NCBI GenBank assembly: GCA_007118195.1
Contig: SKSA01000047.1
Coordinates: 1-5,020 of the forward strand
DNA length: 5,020 nt
Reading direction: 5' to 3'
From: Anaerobacillus sp.
Lineage (GTDB): Bacteria; Bacillota; Bacilli; Bacillales; Anaerobacillaceae
Shown: piece after piece, positions 1-4,997 of the stretch
Numbering within the stretch: the stretch's first letter is position 1
Layout: each line of letters opens with the position of its first letter
Program-made: the position numbers and the translations under genes
The notes under the pieces: generated by a model
Seen by the model: only the letters and a program-made list of their open reading frames with translations
Database searches by the model: none
Told to the model about the DNA's origin: nothing

Positions 1-592
1 GGGAGATAAGCCGGTGTAAGATTAGTAGCTGCCAAGTATTTGCCACAATAATCGGAGTAAAATACACCCACAACCATTTTGGATCATTCACGCGTAAAGC
101 AGGCAACCATTCAATCGTTGTTACAACGATGATGAAAAATAACGCAGGGATAAATGCCCCAAAATTCGTTTGCTTACTTTTAATGTAGGCTATAATTAAT
201 CCATAAACAAGCAAAAACAAAGGGACTAAAGTATATCCTATAAATATTTCACCGTCTTTTGCAAAAGCAGTAAATCGGAAATACACAAGACCTTGAAGAA
301 CAAAAGCAATCAAAACAACTTGAATCATATTCCACGTTTTCGCTGTTTTAAAAACTCCTAAAGCAAATCGATGAACCGTTAAATAAGCAAAGAATCCCAT
401 CTGGCTTATTAAACTCCACATTGCACCAATACCAAATAACCATACTAGCACGAGAATAAAATCAACAACCTCTCCCGCCATTAAACCTTCCCAATATGTT
501 CTAAAATCTAACAGTAAACCTACTACGAGGCCACTTGAAGCACCAATTAATAATGTTGAAAAAAATAAAAAAACTACCTTTCTTGAATTCAC
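1..592 (-). CDS. kbaA: KbaA, KinB-signalling pathway activator (3' end cut by window edge)
   Basis: Integral membrane protein needed in B. subtilis for the sensor kinase KinB to feed the Spo0 phosphorelay at the start of sporulation. I translated it by hand from a GTG at 592: 197 codons with no stop before the edge, and B. subtilis KbaA is about 198 residues, so only the last few residues are missing. About six hydrophobic segments are visible, near residues 6-28, 43-71, 89-105, 117-137, 145-163 and 173-192. The recognisable family stretch is SQMGFFAYLTVHRF at 63-76, and a second is EWLPALRVNDPKWLW at 161-175. A GGAGG ribosome site at 603-607 lies 10 bases before the GTG. It is divergent from gerD, as in B. 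subtilis. Its biochemical activity is not known; the identification itself is strong. Confidence 0.9.
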   Translation of the reverse strand, partial: MNSRKVVFLFFSTLLIGASSGLVVGLLLDFRTYWEGLMAGEVVDFILVLVWLFGIGAMWSLISQMGFFAYLTVHRFALGVFKTAKTWNMIQVVLIAFVLQGLVYFRFTAFAKDGEIFIGYTLVPLFLLVYGLIIAYIKSKQTNFGAFIPALFFIIVVTTIEWLPALRVNDPKWLWVYFTPIIVANTWQLLILHRLIS

Positions 593-815
593 GCTAAGGT
601 TTCCTCCATCTAATAATTTTTTCGAATTGATTGTATCAATATAGTTAGTAAAAAGCTAGTAATCGGCTTAGTCGAACTTAGCTCGTGAGAAAAACTAGCG
701 AGTTTAACAAACCATTATACCTGAGCGAAGACTAGTTTTTTTAAACTTTAATTTTCAGCGATGTAAATTAGTCCATTAAACTTATATAATTTTTAATCTC
801 TTTCCGTCTTCATAA
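593..815. other. Divergent intergenic region between kbaA and gerD with inverted repeats
   Basis: No gene is visible here on either strand. The stretch holds the kbaA ribosome site at its left end and three copies of a CTAGT/ACTAG word: GCTAGT at 655-660, ACTAGC inside 691-699 (AAAACTAGC) and ACTAGTTTTTTT at 731-742. The middle copy can pair with either neighbour. A perfect TATAAT lies on the minus strand at 714-719 and could serve kbaA, but I find no matching -35 element, so no kbaA promoter is called. The role of the repeats is unknown. Confidence 0.5.
603..607 (-). promoter_or_regulatory. Ribosome-binding site deciding the GTG start of kbaA
   Basis: GGAGG on the minus strand, 10 bases upstream of the GTG at 592-590. 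No ATG is better placed, and the protein from this GTG begins MNSRKVVFLF and runs straight into the first membrane segment, as expected for KbaA. Confidence 0.75.
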
Positions 816-846
816 TGGATAAACTTTGATCTTTTGTATCATATTA
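816..846 (+). promoter_or_regulatory. Candidate sigma-G promoter of gerD
   Basis: TGGATA at 816-821, then 18 bases, then CATATTA at 840-846. The known sigma-G consensus is close to TGAATA-17/18-CATACTA, so five of six and six of seven positions match at ideal spacing. Transcription would begin near 853, leaving a leader of about 27 bases that contains the ribosome site at 863-871. Forespore (sigma-G) expression is the known mode for B. subtilis gerD. The -10 lacks the upstream GG expected for sigma-F. Confidence 0.75.
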
Positions 847-862
847 AAAAATGAAATGATAT

Positions 863-871
863 GGAAAGGGG
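863..871 (+). promoter_or_regulatory. Ribosome-binding site deciding the TTG start of gerD
   Basis: GGAAAGGGG, eight bases upstream of the TTG at 880-882. It excludes a longer reading from TTG at 826, which would lie upstream of the predicted transcription start and would put 18 extra residues in front of the lipoprotein signal peptide. Confidence 0.75.
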
Positions 872-879
872 CGAACACC

Positions 880-1485
880 TTGAAAACCTTTAAGAAGCTC
901 CTCTTATTATTAATAATAATATTAATGGCTAGCTGCGCTACGGTAGAGGAACAAGGAAATCAACCTGACTATGAGAGCACTAAACAGATGATGGTTGATA
1001 TGCTGAAAACTGACGAAGGTAAAGAGGCAATTCAAGAAATTTTAAAAGATGATGAAGTTAGGCAAGAGTTAGTGATGGACCAAGCATTTGTAAAAGAAAC
1101 CATACAACAAGTGTTAACGTCAGAACAAGGGAAAGAATTTTGGCAAGACGTCATGGAAGACCCTGAATTCGCCAAAGCCTTTGCCGAAAGTATTCAAGAA
1201 GAAAACCAAAAGTTATTAAAGAGTTTAATGAAAGATCCTGAATATCAAGAGATGATGATGGATATTTTACAAGATCCAGAAATGGAAGAAGCAGCCCTCG
1301 ACTTAATGAAAAGTAAAGAATATCGTCAGCAAGTCATGAATATTATGGCAGATGCTTTTGAAAGTCCTTATTTTAAAGCTCGCGTTAATGAAATTTTAGG
1401 AAAAGTAGCTAGTGAGCAAATGGAAAAAGAAGCTGAAGAGGACGAAGAAGAAGAAGGAAATGGTGACGAAGAAGAAGAAGAGTAA
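880..1485 (+). CDS. gerD: GerD, spore germination lipoprotein
   Basis: Lipoprotein of the inner spore membrane, required in Bacillus for clustering of germinant receptors (the germinosome) and for rapid nutrient germination. Read from TTG at 880 it has 201 residues. The signal peptide is K2-K6 basic, then a hydrophobic run at 7-17, then lipobox M16-A17-S18-C19, so Cys19 is the predicted lipidated residue. The body (about 30-175) is helical, acidic and built from repeats of about 13 residues marked by D-P-E or similar turns at 94-96, 119-121 and 132-134. Family-typical text includes VDMLKTDEGKEAI at 39-51. The last 20 residues (182-201) contain 15 Asp/Glu, a tail I do not recall in B. subtilis GerD. 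The gene stands alone between its sigma-G promoter and the terminator at 1491-1526, convergent with salA. Confidence 0.93.
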   Translation: MKTFKKLLLLLIIILMASCATVEEQGNQPDYESTKQMMVDMLKTDEGKEAIQEILKDDEVRQELVMDQAFVKETIQQVLTSEQGKEFWQDVMEDPEFAKAFAESIQEENQKLLKSLMKDPEYQEMMMDILQDPEMEEAALDLMKSKEYRQQVMNIMADAFESPYFKARVNEILGKVASEQMEKEAEEDEEEEGNGDEEEEE

Positions 1486-1490
1486 TTAAT

Positions 1491-1526
1491 AAAGGCTCAG
1501 CTGGTTATATCCAGCTGAGCTTTTTT
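1491..1526. terminator. Bidirectional rho-independent terminator between gerD and salA
   Basis: A perfect 10-bp stem, GCTCAGCTGG at 1495-1504 with CCAGCTGAGC at 1511-1520, closes a 6-base loop. On the plus strand it is followed by TTTTTT directly, six bases after the gerD stop begins its 3' flank. Read on the minus strand the same stem is followed by a looser U-rich tract (CTTTATTAATT), so it can also end salA transcripts, whose stop codon is about 20 bases away. The plus-strand direction looks stronger. Confidence 0.9.
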
Positions 1527-1539
1527 ATACGTACAAAAA

Positions 1540-2592
1540 CTATTCTTCGATCTTATCAATAACCTTTTGTGCCATTTTCATATAGATTTGCCCAATCGAA
1601 TGATCAGGAGCATAAATCGATGGTGCAAAATCCTTTTCGTCTATTTCTGGCTGTCCAAGTGGAATTTGCGCTAAAATATCTGTTTTTAACTCTTTGGCAA
1701 GACGCTCTCCTCCACCTTGTCCAAAAACAAACTCCTTTTCGCCTGTTAGCTGGCTTTTAAAGTAGGCCATATTTTCAACAATACCTAAAATTTCATGGTC
1801 CGTTTTTAATGCCATTACCCCTGCTCTTGCAGCGACAAATGCCGCTGTTGGATGTGGAGTTGTAACAATGATCTCTTTACTACTCGGAAGCATTTGATGA
1901 ACATCTAATGCTACATCACCTGTTCCTGGAGGTAAATCTAAAATTAAATAATCTAGATCTTCATTCCACTCTACTTGTGTGAAGAAGTTGTTTAACATTT
2001 TTCCGAGCATCGGACCGCGCCAAATGATCGGTGAGTTATCCTGAACAAAGAAGCCCATAGAGATGACTTGAACACCAAATCGTTCTACAGGAAAAATTCT
2101 TTCTCCTTTAACCTTTGGTTTTTCTTCAATCCCCATCATATCTGGAACACTAAATCCGTATATATCAGCATCAATAATACCAACTTTTTTACCTAAACGA
2201 GCTAATGACGTAGCTAAGTTTACAGATACTGTCGATTTACCAACGCCACCTTTTCCACTTGTAACAGCGATAAATGTCGTTTTAACACCTTCATCTAATA
2301 AAGATTTAGGTTGACTACCTTTCTCGCCACCATGTTTAGCAATTTCTTCATCAGTCATTTGCTCAAAACGCAAACCAACAGATTCTGCACCCGCACCTTT
2401 AACAGCATTCACAAGTTGTTGCTGCATCATCATTTGTTCTTGTGTTCCGACTTGAGTAATTGCTACCTTTAAGCTTACTAAATTTTCTTTAATGTTTATT
2501 TCTCGTATACCATCAATTTCAACAATGCTTTTATTTACAAACGGTTCTTTAACGTTCTTTAAAGCATCTAATATTTTCTCTTGAGTAAGCAA
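1540..2592 (-). CDS. salA: SalA, Mrp/ParA-family P-loop ATPase
   Basis: Cytoplasmic P-loop ATPase of the Mrp/NBP35 family. In B. subtilis SalA represses scoC and so raises exoprotease (aprE) expression. Read from TTG at 2592 it has 350 residues, close to the 352 of B. subtilis. An N-terminal MIP18-like domain covers about 1-85. The deviant Walker A GKGGVGKS is at 113-120, the DADIYG switch at 141-146 and the Walker B LILDLPPGTGD at 216-226. No cysteine occurs anywhere, so the CxxC iron-sulfur motif of many Mrp proteins is missing. Tyr327 in this numbering sits in PSIYAPD; I recall Tyr327 as the PtkA phosphorylation site of B. subtilis SalA, which would fit. AAAGGTGG at 2601-2608 precedes the TTG by eight bases and overlaps the upstream GTGs at 2604 and 2601, ruling them out. 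It has its own promoter and lies downstream of the cwlD terminator. Confidence 0.9.
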   Translation of the reverse strand: MLTQEKILDALKNVKEPFVNKSIVEIDGIREINIKENLVSLKVAITQVGTQEQMMMQQQLVNAVKGAGAESVGLRFEQMTDEEIAKHGGEKGSQPKSLLDEGVKTTFIAVTSGKGGVGKSTVSVNLATSLARLGKKVGIIDADIYGFSVPDMMGIEEKPKVKGERIFPVERFGVQVISMGFFVQDNSPIIWRGPMLGKMLNNFFTQVEWNEDLDYLILDLPPGTGDVALDVHQMLPSSKEIIVTTPHPTAAFVAARAGVMALKTDHEILGIVENMAYFKSQLTGEKEFVFGQGGGERLAKELKTDILAQIPLGQPEIDEKDFAPSIYAPDHSIGQIYMKMAQKVIDKIEE

Positions 2593-2600
2593 AGAAAACA

Positions 2601-2608
2601 CCACCTTT
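2601..2608 (-). promoter_or_regulatory. Ribosome-binding site deciding the TTG start of salA
   Basis: AAAGGTGG on the minus strand with eight bases to the TTG at 2592-2590. Two GTG codons in frame (2604-2602 and 2601-2599) overlap or abut this site and so cannot use it. The protein from TTG begins MLTQEKILDALKNVKEPF, which aligns naturally with the start of B. subtilis SalA. Confidence 0.75.
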
Positions 2609-2629
2609 ATGTATTCGATTACACTAGAT

Positions 2630-2661
2630 AGTATAACACAGATATCAAAATAGATTGTAAA
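2630..2661 (-). promoter_or_regulatory. Candidate sigma-A promoter of salA (extended -10)
   Basis: On the minus strand TATACT (2635-2630) is preceded by TGT, giving an extended -10 element TGnTATACT. The best -35-like word is TTTACA at 2661-2656, but the spacing of 20 bases is too long, so the promoter would depend mainly on the extended -10. Transcription would begin near 2623, about 30 bases before the TTG. It lies between the cwlD terminator and salA, where a separate promoter is needed. Confidence 0.5.
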
Positions 2662-2712
2662 TTGCGCTTATGAAATTTATACCTTTATTAACTTTGCTTA
2701 AATTATTATCAC

Positions 2713-2742
2713 AAAAAACACCTACTTCCTATGAAGAAGGTG
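2713..2742 (-). terminator. Rho-independent terminator of cwlD, overlapping its coding end
   Basis: On the minus strand CACCT-T-CTTC (2742-2733) pairs with GAAG-T-AGGTG (2728-2719), nine base pairs with one T·T mismatch, around a four-base loop at 2732-2729, followed by TTTTTT at 2718-2713. The left arm is made of the codons for the last residues of CwlD, and the stop codon TAG (2731-2729) lies in the loop. Confidence 0.85.
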
Positions 2743-3445
2743 CTGGCTCGTTAGTGAAATAACGTAATATACCTTGATAAATCGATGCAGCTACTTTTTG
2801 TTGGTAAGCTTCTGTATTTAACAATTCAGCTTCTGTAGGATTGGATAAAAAACCGACCTCAACTAATGCCCCTGGAATTTGCGCGTGCTTTAATAAGTAT
2901 ACACTCCCAATGGGTTTAGCTAATCTATTTGTATTTTCTAAATTATTCCTGATTTCTTTTTGGATAAACCTTGCCAGTTTTTCATTTTCATCATTGGCTC
3001 TATTATAAAAGGTTTGCGCGCCTGCCCAACGAGGAGATGGAATTGCATTAAGGTGAATGGTTATAAATAGATCTGCACCCGTGTCATTTACGAGTTGAAC
3101 TCTTCTTTTTAAATCTTCAATTTTCCGATTTCTAACGCCTTTTGTAGATAGATCAGCTAAATCCTTATCTTCCTCTCTTGACATGAGAACTAGAGCGCCT
3201 GATTGTTGTAAATAATCCCTAACAATTAAGCTTATATCTAAAGCAACGTCTTTTTCTAAAAGACCCTCTTTGGAACTAGCGCCACCATCTATACCACCAT
3301 GCCCTGGGTCAATTACGATGATCTTACCTGATAACGGAAGCGACCAATTCGACCCTGAGTCTGTACTTATAAATTGATATTGAATAAATAATAATAAAAG
3401 CACAAAACCAACTGCAAAAGTGCCACCCTTCAACCACTTGCTCAT
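2729..3445 (-). CDS. cwlD: CwlD, germination-specific N-acetylmuramoyl-L-alanine amidase
   Basis: Zinc amidase (Amidase_3 family) that removes the peptide side chain from cortex muramic acid, so that PdaA can deacetylate it and muramic-delta-lactam forms. That lactam is the mark recognised by germination lytic enzymes. Read from ATG at 3445 it has 238 residues, the usual length. A signal anchor covers about 10-26, then SLPLSGK opens the catalytic domain. Expected zinc ligands are His49 (in DPGHGG), Glu64 and His131 (in IHLNA), with catalytic Glu196 in VEVGFLSN; all are present. AGGAGGG at 3452-3458 is six bases before the ATG and rules out the upstream start at 3469. A sigma-E promoter candidate lies in the gap after ybaK, and the gene ends in its own terminator. 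Confidence 0.95.
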   Translation of the reverse strand: MSKWLKGGTFAVGFVLLLLFIQYQFISTDSGSNWSLPLSGKIIVIDPGHGGIDGGASSKEGLLEKDVALDISLIVRDYLQQSGALVLMSREEDKDLADLSTKGVRNRKIEDLKRRVQLVNDTGADLFITIHLNAIPSPRWAGAQTFYNRANDENEKLARFIQKEIRNNLENTNRLAKPIGSVYLLKHAQIPGALVEVGFLSNPTEAELLNTEAYQQKVAASIYQGILRYFTNEPAPSS

Positions 3446-3471
3446 AGCTTTCCCTCCTATCGTCTCCATAC

Positions 3472-3500
3472 ATTATATTGGGACAAGGAGGAAAATATGA
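3472..3500 (-). promoter_or_regulatory. Candidate sigma-E promoter of cwlD
   Basis: On the minus strand TCATATT (3500-3494), 14 bases, then AATATAAT (3479-3472). The sigma-E consensus is about KMATATT-14/15-CATACAMT; the -35 ATATT core is perfect, the -10 matches six of eight and the spacing is ideal. Transcription would begin near 3465, just ahead of the ribosome site at 3458-3452. Mother-cell sigma-E control is the known regulation of cwlD in B. subtilis. The -35 starts about ten bases after the ybaK stop. Confidence 0.65.
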
Positions 3501-3509
3501 ACTTTTATT

Positions 3510-3944
3510 TTAATGCAACTTCATGCGGTAACGCTTTTCACCTTCTTCAAAACCTTTTTCCCACCAATAATGAATAAAGCTTTCACATAAAGGATAAAAA
3601 TGATCATCGTGACCATTATTAAAAACCCAGCCAGTAAGCTGATTATATAAATGATCGATATGCTCATCGTATTCTTGTTTACAGCGCCTTCTAACCGATA
3701 GTTCATCCTCACCAAAATAGCCAAAGCGACTAAACTCAGCACCTAATAAATAGGCATCAATCGCAAAGTCAACACATACGTCTTCTACAAAGCCACCACC
3801 AATTTTTTGATTTTCAAATATTGAAGGGAAATGGTTATGAATGTAGCCTCTTATCGTCGATAAAGAAAGCTTTCGTAAAACTTTTCGTTCAAAATTCCAT
3901 TGTTTTTTTCTTCTGCGATCTTCAAAAGTTGTGATCACATTCAT
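3510..3944 (-). CDS. ybaK: YbaK, DUF2521 family protein of unknown function
   Basis: Small soluble protein of 144 residues found next to cwlD in Bacillus; its role is unknown. Recognition rests on the core DFAIDAYLLGAEF at 59-71 followed by FGYFGE at 74-79, and on the C-terminal WWEKGFEEGEKRYR at 127-140, both of which match my memory of B. subtilis YbaK. The N-terminus is basic (RRRKK at 10-14). There is no signal peptide or membrane segment, and Cys57, Cys88 and Cys120 form no evident metal site. The start is ATG at 3944, nine bases after GGAGGGG at 3954-3960; a reading from 3983 would place this site inside the gene. No terminator separates it from cwlD, so read-through into cwlD is possible. 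It should not be confused with the unrelated Cys-tRNA deacylase also called YbaK in E. coli. Confidence 0.85.
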   Translation of the reverse strand: MNVITTFEDRRRKKQWNFERKVLRKLSLSTIRGYIHNHFPSIFENQKIGGGFVEDVCVDFAIDAYLLGAEFSRFGYFGEDELSVRRRCKQEYDEHIDHLYNQLTGWVFNNGHDDHFYPLCESFIHYWWEKGFEEGEKRYRMKLH

Positions 3945-4082
3945 TTTTTTCGTCCCCTCCTTTTTAATGTTAGTTTCAAGCAAGAAGGAGACAAAAATGC
4001 TATGGAAAAAACCACTTTAAAGGTAAAAAAAGTATTTTTACAACAGGGGCGTAGCCTAACCAACTATCCAACATTTACACAC
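3945..4082. other. Intergenic stretch between ybaK and the rpsI terminator
   Basis: In B. subtilis the methyltransferase gene ybaJ occupies this position. Here only about 140 bases remain and no ybaJ remnant can be read on either strand. The minus strand ends in the ybaK ribosome site. Because a terminator precedes it, ybaK should have a promoter here, but the best sigma-A-like pair (TTGTCT, 17 bases, AACATT) is weak and I do not call it. Confidence 0.5.
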
Positions 4083-4118
4083 AAAAAAGACCCCCAAACC
4101 AAAAGGTTCGAGAGCCTT
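4083..4118 (-). terminator. Rho-independent terminator after rpsI, with many G·U pairs
   Basis: In the minus-strand RNA the arm at 4118-4105 (AAGGCUCUCGAACC) can pair over 14 positions with 4100-4087 (GGUUUGGGGGUCUU) around a UUUU loop, followed by a U run to 4083. Four of the 14 pairs are G·U, so the opposite strand would show A·C mismatches and a much weaker hairpin. It begins about 14 bases after the rpsI stop and ends the rplM-rpsI transcript. Confidence 0.85.
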
Positions 4119-4131
4119 GAAACGTATAATA

Positions 4132-4524
4132 TTAACGTTTTGAGAACTGAGGTGCACGACGTGCTGCTTTAAGACCGTATTTTTTACGCTCTTTCATACG
4201 TGCATCACGAGTTAGGAATCCAGCGCGCTTTAAACCAGCACGGAATTCTGGATCTGCTCCTAAAAGTGCACGAGCTACACCATGACGGATAGCGCCCGCT
4301 TGTCCAGTGTATCCACCACCGTCAACGTTTACTAATACGTCATATTTTCCTACAGTTTCAGTTTCTACAAGTGGTTGTTTCACGATAAGCTTTAATGTTT
4401 CTAAACCGAAATACTCGTCTAAGTCGCGACCGTTGATCACGATACGTCCGTCACCAGGAACTAAACGTACACGTGCAACAGAGTGCTTACGACGACCAGT
4501 ACCATAATATTGTACTTGTGCCAA
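4132..4524 (-). CDS. rpsI: 30S ribosomal protein S9
   Basis: Small-subunit protein S9 (uS9), whose C-terminal tail reaches the P-site tRNA. The 130 residues match the family length. Visible marks are [14 protein letters not shown] at 6-19, the signature [19 protein letters not shown] at 69-87, and the strictly conserved ending APQFSKR with the terminal Lys-Arg that contacts tRNA. The start is TTG at 4524, six bases after AAGGAGGG at 4531-4538; [13 protein letters not shown] is the standard Bacillus start. Only 19 bases separate it from rplM, so the two genes are co-transcribed. A strong terminator follows. Confidence 0.98.
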   Translation of the reverse strand: MAQVQYYGTGRRKHSVARVRLVPGDGRIVINGRDLDEYFGLETLKLIVKQPLVETETVGKYDVLVNVDGGGYTGQAGAIRHGVARALLGADPEFRAGLKRAGFLTRDARMKERKKYGLKAARRAPQFSKR

Positions 4525-4543
4525 AGAAAACCCTCCTTATATA

Positions 4544-4981
4544 TTAACCGCGAAGTGTGTAAACTTCTGGTTTTTGAGCTTGGTGTGGATGTTCACTACC
4601 AGCATAAACGTGTAATTTCATACCTTGCTTGCGTCCTAAAGTGTTTTTAGGAAGCATTCCTTTAATCGCTAACTCAAGCATTTGAGTTGGACGATTTGTA
4701 CGCATTTCAAGCGCAGTTCTTTGCTTTAATCCACCTGGATGGTTAGTATGACGGTAGTAAATCTTATCCGTTAACTTCTTACCAGTTAAATGAATTTTTT
4801 CAGCATTAATAATAATTACGTTATCACCTGTATCCACATGTGGAGTAAAAGTTGGTTTATTTTTACCACGAAGGATAGAGGCTACTTCGCTAGCTAAACG
4901 ACCTAAAGTTTGACCTTCAGCGTCGATAACATACCATTTACGATCAGTTTCGTTTGGCTTTGCCATATATGTCGTACGCAT
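4544..4981 (-). CDS. rplM: 50S ribosomal protein L13
   Basis: Large-subunit protein L13 (uL13), an early assembly protein that binds 23S rRNA. From ATG at 4981 it has 145 residues, exactly the Bacillus length, beginning [11 protein letters not shown]. Key stretches are [16 protein letters not shown] at 16-31, [10 protein letters not shown] at 75-84 and the L13 signature region around 106-128 ([13 protein letters not shown]). AGGAGGG at 4991-4997 lies nine bases upstream and rules out a longer reading from 5014. First gene of the rplM-rpsI pair in this window. In Bacilli rplM is preceded by an autoregulatory L13 leader RNA; only 39 bases of leader are present here, too few to judge it. Confidence 0.98.
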   Translation of the reverse strand: MRTTYMAKPNETDRKWYVIDAEGQTLGRLASEVASILRGKNKPTFTPHVDTGDNVIIINAEKIHLTGKKLTDKIYYRHTNHPGGLKQRTALEMRTNRPTQMLELAIKGMLPKNTLGRKQGMKLHVYAGSEHPHQAQKPEVYTLRG

Positions 4982-4990
4982 GCTTTGTTT

Positions 4991-4997
4991 CCCTCCT
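4991..4997 (-). promoter_or_regulatory. Ribosome-binding site deciding the ATG start of rplM
   Basis: AGGAGGG on the minus strand, nine bases before ATG at 4981-4979. Directly upstream is the palindrome AAAGCTTT, which could belong to the known L13 leader structure, but the remainder of that leader is outside the window. Confidence 0.7.

Noticed and set aside
714..719. Perfect TATAAT on the minus strand as a kbaA promoter
   Set aside because: The -35 position 17 bases upstream is a run of A with no TTGACA likeness and there is no extended -10, so it is only a possibility.
785..790. TATAAT on the plus strand upstream of gerD
   Set aside because: No fitting -35; the sigma-G elements downstream match better and agree with the known regulation of gerD.
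1569..1760. 63-codon open frame on the plus strand
   Set aside because: Lies wholly antisense to the 3' part of salA, has no ribosome site and no recognisable protein features.
3521..3742. 73-codon hydrophobic open frame on the minus strand
   Set aside because: Overlaps ybaK in another frame on the same strand; ybaK has a clear family match and ribosome site.
3964..3998. TTGTCT, 17 bases, AACATT on the minus strand as a ybaK promoter
   Set aside because: Matches only four of six and three of six consensus bases, which is expected by chance in AT-rich DNA.
3900..4172. 90-codon plus-strand frame, with an inner ATG at 4002 preceded by AAGGAG at 3985-3990
   Set aside because: It runs through the rpsI terminator and into the rpsI 3' end in antisense. 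The AAGGAG is better spaced for an out-of-frame ATG at 3997 that stops after seven codons. No promoter or protein similarity supports either reading.
4307..4507. 66-codon plus-strand frame
   Set aside because: Antisense shadow of rpsI without any start signal.
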